Shown here: in pieces, positions 18,751 through 27,892 of the stretch
Layout: each line of letters starts with the position of its first letter
How positions within the stretch are numbered: position 1 is the stretch's first letter
Assembly (NCBI GenBank): GCA_022567305.1
Contig: JADFHF010000010.1
Coordinates: forward strand, 31,712-95,711
Length of the DNA stretch: 64,000 nucleotides
From: Bacteroidota bacterium
Lineage (GTDB): Bacteria > Bacteroidota > Rhodothermia > Rhodothermales > UBA10348
Direction of reading: 5' to 3'
Notes under the pieces: model-generated
The model's input: only the letters and a program-made list of their open reading frames with translations
Told to the model about the DNA's origin: nothing
Database searches by the model: none
Made by a program: the position numbers and the translations under genes

Positions 18751-18887
18751 AATCTGCTCCGCCAGGATAACCGCAAATCTCAGGAAATATCCTCCGCGTT
18801 CAAACGTTTGATAGAGCGAAGACCAGACGTGGTAAGCGTTTTAGCCGAGAAGGGATTATCGACCCACCAACTTCAGCATTTCAATCT

Positions 18888-20243
18888 ATGAGATTTACTC
18901 GTGCCTTTATTCTACTGTTCGTTCTCGTGCAGAGTGTGATCCTACCCAAGGCCTCGCATGCCCAGGAAGAAGAAGTATTGGATGAGATCGTCGCGATTGT
19001 AGGTGATTACATCGTATTAAAATCTGATGTGGACGGGTTCGTTCTCAATGCCATTAACGAGCAGCAGGCCGAGTACTCCGATGATCTCTGGCAAGCGGCT
19101 CTTGATCAGCTTATTGGAGAGAAGGTCCTTGTGATCTACGCTAAAAGGGATACGAATATCGTCATAACCGATGAACAGGTCGATCAGTTGCTGAATTCGC
19201 GTATTCAGCAAATGTCGCAGCGAATAGGTGGAGATTCGGAGCTGGAAAAACTCTACGGGAAAAGCATCGTCGAAATCCGGGCAGAATTGAGAGAAGAATT
19301 TCGAGATCAATTGCTTGCTGATAGGATTCGAAGCGAAAAAATCCGGAAAATCAAAGCAACCCCGGTAGATGTTGAAGCCTGGTTTACACAGTTTCCGGCA
19401 GATTCACTCCCCACGCTGCCCGACATTGTTCGCGTGTCGCAGATCGTTCGAAAACCGGAGGTTACTGAAGAGGCCCGTGTGGAGGCCAGGGAGATCATTA
19501 CGACGATCAGGGATACCGTCCTGACAGGCGCCGTAACCCTCGAAGAAATGGCGGAGCTTTTTTCAGATGATCCCGGGTCGGCCAGCAACGGGGGTCTTTA
19601 TGAAAACATGGGGCTTTCCGAGGTGGTCGCTGAGTTCGCGGCCGTTGCCTCCCGTGTTCCATTGGGATTACTCTCTCAAATCTTTGAGACGGAATTCGGT
19701 CTTCATTTTCTTAGAGTAAACGCACGACGAGGAGATGTAATAGACTACAATCATATTCTAATTTCATTTGATGAGCGAAAATACGATGCCGCTCCTGCTA
19801 TCGAGTTCTTAACTACACTTCGAGACTCTGTATTAAATGGTGGCGCGTCCTTCAACGTGCTCGCTCGAGATCATTCGGAAGAAGATGCCTCCGCCGCCCG
19901 AGGCGGCCGAGTCATGGATCCGAATACTGGAGACCGAAATCTGTACCTGGCAAATCTTGGCGGAAGTTGGCAATCGACGATTTTTCAGCTGGAGGAAGGC
20001 GAGATCAGCGAGCCACGGGAAGTGCAGCTTCGTGATAACAGTACGGCCTACCACATTGTGCTTCTTGAAAAGAGAATACCAGAACACACGGTTAATCTCG
20101 AGACGGATTACGAACTCGTCGAAGGATTAGCACTTCGAGAGAAACAAGGCCGGATTATGGCGGAATGGCTGAATGAGTTGAAAGAAGGCGTCTATATTGA
20201 TATGAGAGGACAGGCGCGCGAGTTATCGATAGCAGACAACTAG
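18888..20243 (+). CDS. surA: SurA-like periplasmic chaperone / peptidyl-prolyl isomerase
   Basis: SurA escorts outer-membrane beta-barrel proteins through the periplasm. The 451-residue protein has a cleavable signal peptide (FILLFVLVQSVILPKASHA), then the SurA N-terminal motif LDEIVAIVGDYIVLKSDVD and a helical region to about 150, followed by two parvulin domains at about 175-280 (GSASNGGLYENM, FETEFGLHFLRV) and 285-390 (YNHILISFDE, SAARGGRVMD). Total length and order match SurA. It follows the lipoprotein gene by 137 bases and precedes the MoxR gene. The symbol is given by domain order and could equally be a SurA paralogue. Confidence 0.87.
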   Translation: MRFTRAFILLFVLVQSVILPKASHAQEEEVLDEIVAIVGDYIVLKSDVDGFVLNAINEQQAEYSDDLWQAALDQLIGEKVLVIYAKRDTNIVITDEQVDQLLNSRIQQMSQRIGGDSELEKLYGKSIVEIRAELREEFRDQLLADRIRSEKIRKIKATPVDVEAWFTQFPADSLPTLPDIVRVSQIVRKPEVTEEARVEAREIITTIRDTVLTGAVTLEEMAELFSDDPGSASNGGLYENMGLSEVVAEFAAVASRVPLGLLSQIFETEFGLHFLRVNARRGDVIDYNHILISFDERKYDAAPAIEFLTTLRDSVLNGGASFNVLARDHSEEDASAARGGRVMDPNTGDRNLYLANLGGSWQSTIFQLEEGEISEPREVQLRDNSTAYHIVLLEKRIPEHTVNLETDYELVEGLALREKQGRIMAEWLNELKEGVYIDMRGQARELSIADN

Positions 20244-20326
20244 CGTCATTATTTTGCGATTCCCGTTAACCCATTCCTTTTTTGCCTTGCACATCTGTAT
20301 GAATGCCACAGTATGAACGCGACTGT

Positions 20327-21319
20327 ATGAGCACAATTGCGGCTACGCCTGAAACGCTCGACTCCCTCGTCGCCGGGTATAACAGGCTCACGAAGGAGAT
20401 CGCCAAGGTAATTGTCGGCCAGAATGAGATAATCGAGCAAATATTTATCAGCCTGATCTGTAGAGGGCACGTACTCCTGGTCGGCGTTCCAGGCCTGGCC
20501 AAAACGCTGCTCGTTCATACCCTCTCGCAGGCCATCGATTTGTCGTTTGGGCGGATTCAATTCACGCCCGACTTGATGCCGAGTGATATCACCGGAACGG
20601 AGATTATCGAAGAAGATGTATCGACGGGCCGTCGCGAGTTCAAGTTTGTAAAGGGGCCCATATTTGCCAACGTCATTCTGGCAGACGAAATAAACCGGAC
20701 ACCACCTAAAACTCAAGCAGCGCTACTTGAGGCCATGCAAGAGCACCGTGTCACGGCCGCGGGAGAGACCTATTCGCTTCCTGATCCTTTCTTTGTTCTG
20801 GCTACCGAGAATCCTATCGAACAAGAGGGCACCTATCCCCTACCCGAGGCTCAGTTGGACCGTTTTATGCTCAACCTGTGGTTGGACTATCCCACTTTTG
20901 ATCAGGAGGTGGAAATCGTCCGGACCACGACCAGTGCCCATGAAGAAGAGATCGGCCATGTGATGTCCGGCGAAGACCTGTTATCGTATCAGAACCTCAT
21001 CCGCAGTATGCCGGTGGCTGAAAATGTGATAGAGCACGCTGTAAGACTGGTCGGAAAGACCCGGCCGAACGGAGAGGATACCTCTGATTTTATCACGAAT
21101 TATATCAATTACGGTGCAGGTCCACGCGCCTCTCAGTATCTGATACTGGGCGCCAAGGCACTCGCCGCACTTGACGGACGATTGACTCCCCTGATTGAAG
21201 ATGTCCATCACTTGGCCGTATCCGTACTCAGACATCGGATTGTCACGAATTTCAATGCAGAAGCAGACGGTGTGTCAACCGTCGATGTAATCACGCGCCT
21301 ACTTGGCGAAACTGAGTAA
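20327..21319 (+). CDS. MoxR-family AAA+ ATPase
   Basis: The ATG at 20327 gives 330 residues; an in-frame ATG at 20303 adds eight residues that do not resemble the family. Features are VIVGQNEIIEQIFISLICRG near residue 30, Walker A LLVGVPGLAKT near 57, Walker B FANVILADEINRTPPKTQAA near 110, ATENPIEQEGTYPLPEAQLD (sensor 1 region) and GAGPRASQYLILGAKALAA near the C-terminus. MoxR ATPases act as chaperones for maturation of metalloenzymes and von Willebrand-domain complexes, usually next to DUF58 and vWA genes. None of those partners is visible here: the next gene is hutF. Its job may instead connect with the foldase block upstream. Confidence 0.93.
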   Translation: MSTIAATPETLDSLVAGYNRLTKEIAKVIVGQNEIIEQIFISLICRGHVLLVGVPGLAKTLLVHTLSQAIDLSFGRIQFTPDLMPSDITGTEIIEEDVSTGRREFKFVKGPIFANVILADEINRTPPKTQAALLEAMQEHRVTAAGETYSLPDPFFVLATENPIEQEGTYPLPEAQLDRFMLNLWLDYPTFDQEVEIVRTTTSAHEEEIGHVMSGEDLLSYQNLIRSMPVAENVIEHAVRLVGKTRPNGEDTSDFITNYINYGAGPRASQYLILGAKALAALDGRLTPLIEDVHHLAVSVLRHRIVTNFNAEADGVSTVDVITRLLGETE

Positions 21320-21351
21320 CCGCGCCTGGTGCGCCCATTCGAGGCAGATCT

Positions 21352-22665
21352 TTGCGTGAATCAGCCCCCAGAGGACTTCAAACGCCGGACGTACTGCTAC
21401 CAGACGGCTGGGCTCCCAATGTCGCAATTTACTGGGATGAATCAGGTCTCATTTCCGAAATCCGATTGTCTCACACGGATCCGGAATTGCCGTTGGCACA
21501 GGGTCCGGTCGTTCCCGGAATGGTCAATGCCCACTCGCATGCATTTCAACGATCCATTGTAGGGCGAACACACTCGTTTACCTCACCGACCGATGATTTC
21601 TGGTCCTGGCGAGAAGTCATGTATGATCATCTGTCGACCATCGATCCCGACCGGCTGGAGCAAATTGCATCCGAGTTATACCTTGACATGACTCGATCCG
21701 GCTACACATCCGTCTGCGAATTTCACTACGTGCACTGCGATCCGGATGGGAATCTGTACTCGGATCCCGACGCGATGAGCGTAGCTATCCTCAATGCTGC
21801 TGAAAAAGCAGGAATTGGCTTGACGCTGCTCCCTGTATTTTATGAGTTCGGAGGATTTGGAGAAAAGGATCTTGAAAATCATCAAAATCGCTTCGTGCTT
21901 TCACTCGGCGATTATTGCGATCTCATAACCCGGTTGCTGGATCGGACAAGAGATAACCCCGGCATTGAAATTGGATATGCCCCACACTCTTTACGCGCGG
22001 TAAACGCGAGGGGCATCCATCAACTGCTCGATCACCGAAGCCAGCATGCCCCATCTGCTCCCTTCCACATTCACGTGGCAGAACAGATACGCGAGGTCGA
22101 AGAATGTACTGCGGTCCTCGGAAAACGACCGATAGAGTACCTCTTTGACAAAGTTGCGATAGACGAGCACTGGTGTCTCGTTCATGCGACTCACGCGTCG
22201 AGCGAAGAACTTGCCCTGATCGCTGCTTCCGGCGCCACCGTTTGTCTTTGTCCGACTACAGAGGCGGATCTGGGAGATGGCGTCTTTTCTCTTTCCTCCT
22301 ATTTGGAACTGGGCGGGACGATAGCCATCGGCTCGGACAGTAATATTTGCGTGTCTCCTTTTGAAGAGATCAGACTACTCGATTACGTCCAACGACTCAG
22401 GCTTCAAAAAAGAAATGTCGAAGGCATCACCTCCTCCATCGGTGCAGGTACCCGGCGATATCTTCAATCCCTGTTTGGAGGAAGCCAGGTGACAGGGCGA
22501 CCGGTCGGACACATCAAAGAGGGCTTTTCGGCAGACCTTTTGGAACTGGATGCGCACCATTCACAACTCAGCGGAAAAAGCAGCGACGAGCAGCTCAATA
22601 CCCTCATCTATTCGGGCGATTCTTCTGCGCTGGCTGCGGTCATCATACGCGGAGAAACTAAATAA
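21352..22665 (+). CDS. hutF: Formimidoylglutamate deiminase
   Basis: HutF hydrolyses N-formimino-L-glutamate to N-formylglutamate and ammonia in histidine degradation. The 437-residue amidohydrolase shows GMVNAHSHAFQR (metal-binding HxH) near residue 56, GYAPHSLRAV near 205, HIHVAEQ near 240, LVHATH near 270, CLCPTTEADLGDG near 290 and GSDSN near 325, which is the distinctive HutF pattern. No ATG lies ahead of the conserved N-terminus; TTG at 21352 is the best start, 32 bases after the moxR stop. No other hut gene is in the window. Related guanine or chlorohydrolases lack the TTEADLGDG motif, so the call is fairly firm. Confidence 0.87.
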   Translation: MRESAPRGLQTPDVLLPDGWAPNVAIYWDESGLISEIRLSHTDPELPLAQGPVVPGMVNAHSHAFQRSIVGRTHSFTSPTDDFWSWREVMYDHLSTIDPDRLEQIASELYLDMTRSGYTSVCEFHYVHCDPDGNLYSDPDAMSVAILNAAEKAGIGLTLLPVFYEFGGFGEKDLENHQNRFVLSLGDYCDLITRLLDRTRDNPGIEIGYAPHSLRAVNARGIHQLLDHRSQHAPSAPFHIHVAEQIREVEECTAVLGKRPIEYLFDKVAIDEHWCLVHATHASSEELALIAASGATVCLCPTTEADLGDGVFSLSSYLELGGTIAIGSDSNICVSPFEEIRLLDYVQRLRLQKRNVEGITSSIGAGTRRYLQSLFGGSQVTGRPVGHIKEGFSADLLELDAHHSQLSGKSSDEQLNTLIYSGDSSALAAVIIRGETK

Positions 22666-22677
22666 CTTCTAGACCCG

Positions 22678-23733
22678 CTAGTGAACGTCACCCGGTTTTA
22701 TGACGCCGCTCATCAGAACAGATAGCGGCTTCAACGGCTCGATGTTCTCGGTAATGATTTTTATCGTGGCTGTGAGTGGAACAGCTAGCATCATTCCTAG
22801 CACACCCCAGAGCCATCCCCAGAAGATGAGCGACACCAGAATCAAGAGGGGGCTAAGATTCAAGCTGAATGCCATAATTCGGGGCTCGATCACGTTCCCC
22901 ATGAGCATTTGAATCCCGCCCAGGATGATGAGCACCAACATGGGAGCCACCAACGTGTCAAACTGAAGAAGCGACAAGAAGAACGGAAAGAGTACGGCGA
23001 TAACGGATCCGACATTCGGGATGTAGTTGAGGACAAAAGCGAGCAGTCCCCATATGAGGGGAAAATCAACGCCTAATGCCAACAGGAATAGAAAGGTGAG
23101 TAATCCTGTCCCGAGACTGATCAGGGTCTTCGTTACGAGATATTGCCGAACCTTTGTGTCAATGGTGGCCACAACATCGCCGATACGGTTTGCCTGTGCC
23201 TCCGGAAAGGCCATTCTGACCTTACCAGCCAAGTCGCCGGCTCCGGCCAGAATAAAAAGCATGAACAGTAGAATCAGAAACGTCGTGCTCAGAAATTTGA
23301 TAAAGGAACCAACGCCCGTCGTCAAGACCGATGTTATCGAAGAAAATTCGATGGCATCCGTCCAGCGGAAGTCCGTCACCTGGATGTCGAATCGTTCGGC
23401 CAACGCAAGCACACTGGCCTGGATGTTAAACATGAATGCAGAAATTTTGGCCTCATACGATGGAAGCGTCTCTACGAGGGCCTCCGTGCTGGAAAAAACC
23501 ACCCAGCCGAGGAGAAACAAGACCAGGAAAAAGATCAACAAAACACCAAACAACGAGATCGCCATTGGAACCCGCCCCTTCTTTAATCGAAGAACCACGG
23601 GTTTGAAAATGATGGATAGCAATAGCGAGATCGCGAATGGCAATAATACCGTCTTTAATTCGAGCAGAACGACACCGATCACAAAAACGGCTATTAATCC
23701 AAGTATGACTGCCAGTAAATTGTTATTTTTCAT
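22678..23733 (-). CDS. AI-2E family membrane permease
   Basis: This 351-residue integral membrane protein fits the AI-2E (TqsA/PerM-type) family: N-terminal hairpin of membrane helices (AVILGLIAVFVIGVVLL; LPFAISLLLSIIFKPVV), a long cytoplasmic/amphipathic middle part, then the family signature LIWGLLAFVLNYIPNVGSVI near residue 230, and a final bundle of hydrophobic helices. Some members export autoinducer-2, others act as Na+(Li+)/H+ antiporters, so the substrate is open. It is convergent with hutF across 12 bases and starts with ATG 87 bases from the divergent M23 peptidase gene. Confidence 0.88.
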   Translation of the reverse strand: MKNNNLLAVILGLIAVFVIGVVLLELKTVLLPFAISLLLSIIFKPVVLRLKKGRVPMAISLFGVLLIFFLVLFLLGWVVFSSTEALVETLPSYEAKISAFMFNIQASVLALAERFDIQVTDFRWTDAIEFSSITSVLTTGVGSFIKFLSTTFLILLFMLFILAGAGDLAGKVRMAFPEAQANRIGDVVATIDTKVRQYLVTKTLISLGTGLLTFLFLLALGVDFPLIWGLLAFVLNYIPNVGSVIAVLFPFFLSLLQFDTLVAPMLVLIILGGIQMLMGNVIEPRIMAFSLNLSPLLILVSLIFWGWLWGVLGMMLAVPLTATIKIITENIEPLKPLSVLMSGVIKPGDVH

Positions 23734-23820
23734 GCGTATGCTGTCCTGGTCCGAAATCCGAATTTAAGGTATAAAAGTTGCTTTGAGGCAAGAAGGGAAT
23801 GTCATATACATCATCCTCAA

Positions 23821-25614
23821 ATGCTTAGAAAGAATATCATTCCAGACTTTGTAAGAGTTTCTCTCCGCAGGATAGTTCCGCTTCTCGCCATTTTGTTGTT
23901 CGGATCGTTTTATCCGAATCGATATCTGCAGAATTATTTTCGCTCTCCTCTTGGCATTCCGCTCAGTTTAGCTGGAAGTTTCGCCGAAATGCGCTCCAAC
24001 CACCTCCACTCCGGCCTGGATATCAAAACGAACGGTCGTTCCGGCTACCGGATTTATGCATCGGCCGATGGATGGGTATCACGTATATCGGTGTCTCCGG
24101 GTGGCTTCGGTAACGCGATCTACGTGACGCACCCGAACGGTTTTATGACCGTCTATGCCCACCTGGATCGGTTTAGCAAACCGTTTTCAGCTTACATAAC
24201 AGACTTACAATACTCACGAGAGTCATTTGCCGTCGATGCATTCCCGACAGAGGGTCGCTTCCCGGTCATGAAAGGAGATGTGATTGCATTTTCGGGAAAC
24301 TCGGGTAGTTCATCGGGGCCTCACCTTCATTTTGAAGTCCGTGACGTAGCCACTGGATGGCCGGAGAATCCCTTATTGTTTGGTTTGGACGTCCGGGATA
24401 CTAGAGCACCCCGAATTCGTCGAATTAAACTCTATACCATGAGTGAAGGCAGTCGACTACGTATCCACGACACACGTACCGGAGGATGGAGAACGGTCCG
24501 AGGAAATGAGTCCGTCCTGCTCGACGTCGTTCGCAAGAATGGATCCTTTCAGTTTTCCCGAGCAGATCGTATTGAAGCTGCCGGCGAGATTGGCTTCGGA
24601 ATCCAGACATACGACTTTCATGATGATTCCCCCAACCGGCTGGGCACATACAGGATTGACCTGGAAAGTGGTGGTTCTCCGATTTTTACGTCCGAAATGG
24701 ATCGCTTTTCATTTAGCCTGACGCGTCATATTAACGCCCATGTTGACTACGCCGAATATGTCAGGAATAAGCGATGGATTCAGAGAAGCCATGTTTTACC
24801 CGGCAATCAGTTGCCGATTTATAACACGGTACGGCGCGGCATATTGCATGTCGTACAAGACAGCACGTATGATATTCAGTACCGCATTTCTGATGCGTAC
24901 GGTAACGAAGCTGTACTTCCGTTTCAGATATACGGCGAGCTCGAGGTTGATTCGTCGACCATACTCCCGAGACAGAAAACAGCCGGAATGACGGCTTACT
25001 ATAATCGGCCGTTCACCTTTGAAAGGCCAGGAATCGTAGTCAGACTTTCATCGAAAACCCTCTACGAGGATACTGAGCTTCTTTATGCCCGGCGTAGCTC
25101 CGGCCCGAATAATCGATTTGCTCCTGTTCACCGGGTCCATGACGAAGCGACACCGGTTCAGGAGCCCTATTCGATCAGGCTAGACGGCCGAGATATCCCG
25201 GAGCACCTACGCAGTAAGGCCACTTTAGCTCGCGTTAACCGCCAGGGCAGAATGTCCTATGCGGGTGGGTCCTTTCGAGATGGCTGGGTTACATCGAGCG
25301 TACGGAGCTTTGGTGATTATACCATTACGGCAGATACGCTCGCACCGTCGATTCGCCCGATAAATATTTCGCCGGGCAAGAATATGCGTCGTTCCAGTAA
25401 CATCCGAATCCGCATCAAAGACAATTTCTCAGGTATTAAACGCTATCGAGGAACGATCGACGGCGAGTGGGCCCTATTTGCGCTGGATGGGAAATCGGGG
25501 GTATTGCGCTACACATTCGACGATCGGATTCAACCAGGTACCCACGAACTTCGTTTGGAAGTTGAAGACCAACTTGGAAACGAAAGCGTGTACGAAACTA
25601 CGTTCAAGCGCTGA
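23821..25614 (+). CDS. M23 (LytM-type) metallopeptidase
   Basis: The 597-residue protein begins with a membrane or signal helix (IVPLLAILLFGSFYP at 18-32). Its catalytic M23 domain lies at about 45-190: Zn ligands are seen in HSGLDIK (His63, Asp67) and GPHLHFEVRD (His168 and His170), with FGNAIYVTHPNGFMTVYAHL between. The domain should cut peptidoglycan cross-bridges or, if inactive, activate amidases; here all ligands are present. The rest (200-597) is beta-rich and ends with an Ig-like stretch (DNFSGIKRYRGTIDGEWA), suggesting an anchor in the periplasm. It is followed convergently by thrC after 8 bases. Confidence 0.9.
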   Translation: MLRKNIIPDFVRVSLRRIVPLLAILLFGSFYPNRYLQNYFRSPLGIPLSLAGSFAEMRSNHLHSGLDIKTNGRSGYRIYASADGWVSRISVSPGGFGNAIYVTHPNGFMTVYAHLDRFSKPFSAYITDLQYSRESFAVDAFPTEGRFPVMKGDVIAFSGNSGSSSGPHLHFEVRDVATGWPENPLLFGLDVRDTRAPRIRRIKLYTMSEGSRLRIHDTRTGGWRTVRGNESVLLDVVRKNGSFQFSRADRIEAAGEIGFGIQTYDFHDDSPNRLGTYRIDLESGGSPIFTSEMDRFSFSLTRHINAHVDYAEYVRNKRWIQRSHVLPGNQLPIYNTVRRGILHVVQDSTYDIQYRISDAYGNEAVLPFQIYGELEVDSSTILPRQKTAGMTAYYNRPFTFERPGIVVRLSSKTLYEDTELLYARRSSGPNNRFAPVHRVHDEATPVQEPYSIRLDGRDIPEHLRSKATLARVNRQGRMSYAGGSFRDGWVTSSVRSFGDYTITADTLAPSIRPINISPGKNMRRSSNIRIRIKDNFSGIKRYRGTIDGEWALFALDGKSGVLRYTFDDRIQPGTHELRLEVEDQLGNESVYETTFKR

Positions 25615-25622
25615 CGCTATCC

Positions 25623-26924
25623 CTATTTTGATTCATCCAGAATGGATCGAAGCGCACTCTGCGTAGCAGGTATGTCCACAACTGCGGTTGTCATGTCCTT
25701 GAGGCTACTCAGTTTCGCTGACGCCGCAGGGTTTCGACCCGTCGCCATCTGCACGGTATCCGAAAATTTTGCAGGGTGTGCCGTTGAAAGTGCCACAACG
25801 GGCCCGTTGAGTCTCTGCTCTTTCCTCATCCGCTGGATTCCTTCCAAAGCAACAGCTGTATGTGGATCGGCGAGGTAACCCGTTTCATCCGAAACACGTT
25901 TTATGGTCTCGGTTGTTTCGCGATCCGAGATTGAGATCCCGGTGAACAGCCGGCGCAATTCCTCCGGTGAGAACAGGGACGTAAGACGTTCCAGGTTTGA
26001 TGGTGCGCCGACATCCATGGCACTGGAGAGCGTGCGTACGGACTCCCTCCTCGGAGTAGCGTCATCAATCAGGAATTCTGGAAAAAACGAATTAGCATTG
26101 TGGGCTGCGATAATCCTATTCACGACGAGGCCAGACCGTACCGCTAGGGCACCACCTGTGATGTTGCCTAAATTTCCGCTTGGAACACAAAAGGATGGCC
26201 GATCATCAAGCATTTGTGTCGCCCATGCGTAATAGACAGATTGCGGAAGGAGGCGTCCGATGTTCATTGAATTGCCAGACGACAGACTCATCGGGGATGC
26301 ACTGCCGGCTTCAAATGCGGATTTTACAAGCTGTTGACAATCGTCGAACGATCCGTCTACCCTACAGGCTGTAACACCCGTTCGCTTCACGGTTAGCTGC
26401 CTTTCTTGAATCGAACTGACCTGGTCCTTCGGATACAGCAAAATTACGCCAATCCCTTTTAGACCAGAAAAGGCATCTGCTACAGCGCTGCCCGTGTCGC
26501 CGGACGTCGCTACGAGGATGGTAATCCTTCGCCCGTCTGATTCTATCAAGCTGCCCATAGCTCGAGCCATAAAGCGAGCGCCAAAGTCCTTAAAGGAGAG
26601 CGTGGGACCATGAAAGAGTTCCAGGACATAACAATCGGACCAGTTCCTGCCCGAAAGCGGAATCAAACGTATGTCGAAATCGAAAGCGTCTTTACAAATG
26701 TCAGCCAGGGATTCCCGCCCAATATCATCCGTGATCCAACGCGACAGAATGTCCGCTGCAAACAAGGGGTAGTCCGACGACCGAATGGTCGAATATGGAA
26801 TCTGAGGGTATCCAGAGGGAAGATAAAGGCCCCCGTCCGGTGCGATTCCAGCGATCAAGGCTGTTTTGAAGTCAACGGGAGGTGACTTGCGCCTCGTACT
26901 CACGAACTGGATCACTTCACTCAT
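25623..26924 (-). CDS. thrC: Threonine synthase
   Basis: ThrC converts O-phosphohomoserine to threonine with PLP. The 433-residue protein has the N-terminal APDGGLYLPSGYP, the PLP-lysine motif LSFKDFGARFMA near residue 111, the phosphate-loop region TSGDTGSAVADAF near 140, and SGNSMNIGRLLPQSVYYAWA near 215, all typical of the E. coli-like type. The ATG at 26922-26924 overlaps the thrB stop by four bases (ATGA), so it is translationally coupled with homoserine kinase. Its order fbp-thrB-thrC on the minus strand differs from the classic thrA-thrB-thrC. Confidence 0.95.
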   Translation of the reverse strand: MSEVIQFVSTRRKSPPVDFKTALIAGIAPDGGLYLPSGYPQIPYSTIRSSDYPLFAADILSRWITDDIGRESLADICKDAFDFDIRLIPLSGRNWSDCYVLELFHGPTLSFKDFGARFMARAMGSLIESDGRRITILVATSGDTGSAVADAFSGLKGIGVILLYPKDQVSSIQERQLTVKRTGVTACRVDGSFDDCQQLVKSAFEAGSASPMSLSSGNSMNIGRLLPQSVYYAWATQMLDDRPSFCVPSGNLGNITGGALAVRSGLVVNRIIAAHNANSFFPEFLIDDATPRRESVRTLSSAMDVGAPSNLERLTSLFSPEELRRLFTGISISDRETTETIKRVSDETGYLADPHTAVALEGIQRMRKEQRLNGPVVALSTAHPAKFSDTVQMATGRNPAASAKLSSLKDMTTAVVDIPATQSALRSILDESK

Positions 26925-27892
26925 TCCCCGAATCGTCTCGCCCCGAGTTCATCAATCCCCGAAACTTCCCCAGTCGCGGAGATATCGTGTGAATGGGTCG
27001 CCTCAATCATCGCCGCCACAATTTTTTCCGCTGAATGATATGACTCCGCGAGGGCGAACATGGCCGGTCCGGAACCAGATAGGGCACAGCCAAAAGCACC
27101 GAGCTCCATTGCCGCCATACGAACGTCCTCGTAAGCAGAAAGAATCTGGGCACGTACGGGCTCTACAATTCGATCGTTCATCATCAGTTGGCCGACCGTT
27201 ATCCAATCAGATTCTGCCAAGGCAGCCACCATTACAGCAAGAAAGGACGCATTCGAAATGGCGTCTTCCATGGGAACGTTCTTCGGGAGCCTATTTCGTG
27301 CCTCCTTCGACAACACCTCCATGGCAGGAAGGCATAGTGAAAGAAAAGGCGCCGTCGTAGGAATCAGTCTTTTGAATATGGTAGGATCTGTCGACGATGA
27401 AATGACCACGCCGCCGTACAGGGATGGCAACACATTGTCACCATGCAACGAGCCCGACGCCACCTTCTCTCCGGCGAGTACGGCCGAAACAAGATCGTCT
27501 TTCTCGAGACTACGGTCGAATAATAGATTCACGGCCCAAGCGGCGGCGGCGGCGCTGGCAGCTGAACTTCCAATCCCTGAACCAGGCACGGCGCCTTTGC
27601 AAATGGTCAGATCCACGCCTTTTTTATCGTCCAGAAGAGCGAGTACGTGCTTGGCGGCCACGCCAGCCGTATTTCGCTCCCAGTCCGTTGGACCTTCCCA
27701 CGCGCTGTCGGCATGATAGCTGATCCCGACCTCACCCGAATCATTGAGGCGTGCTTCGACCGAGTCGCCCCAGGGTTCAATGGCTATGCCCAGACAGTCA
27801 AAACCGGGTCCTAGATTAGAAAGAGATGCCGGTGCCCACGCGCGTGCATGCGCTGAATGCGGGGAATTACTTTCGTGACCTTTCGGGGTCAA
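26921..27892 (-). CDS. thrB: Homoserine kinase (GHMP family)
   Basis: ThrB phosphorylates homoserine, giving the substrate of ThrC. The 323-residue GHMP kinase has ASLSNLGPGFDCLGIAI near residue 19, the ATP-binding motif PGSGIGSSAASAAAAAWAV near 105, and CALSGSGPAMFALAE near 282. No ATG lies ahead of the conserved N-terminus; TTG at 27890-27892 overlaps the fbp TGA by two bases (TTGA), giving tight coupling with the upstream gene. The downstream thrC overlaps in turn. Confidence 0.93.
   Translation of the reverse strand: MTPKGHESNSPHSAHARAWAPASLSNLGPGFDCLGIAIEPWGDSVEARLNDSGEVGISYHADSAWEGPTDWERNTAGVAAKHVLALLDDKKGVDLTICKGAVPGSGIGSSAASAAAAAWAVNLLFDRSLEKDDLVSAVLAGEKVASGSLHGDNVLPSLYGGVVISSSTDPTIFKRLIPTTAPFLSLCLPAMEVLSKEARNRLPKNVPMEDAISNASFLAVMVAALAESDWITVGQLMMNDRIVEPVRAQILSAYEDVRMAAMELGAFGCALSGSGPAMFALAESYHSAEKIVAAMIEATHSHDISATGEVSGIDELGARRFGE

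Noticed and set aside
23027..23767. 246-codon plus-strand frame opposite the AI-2E permease
   Set aside because: Low-complexity Asn/Thr/Arg-rich shadow of a membrane protein gene.
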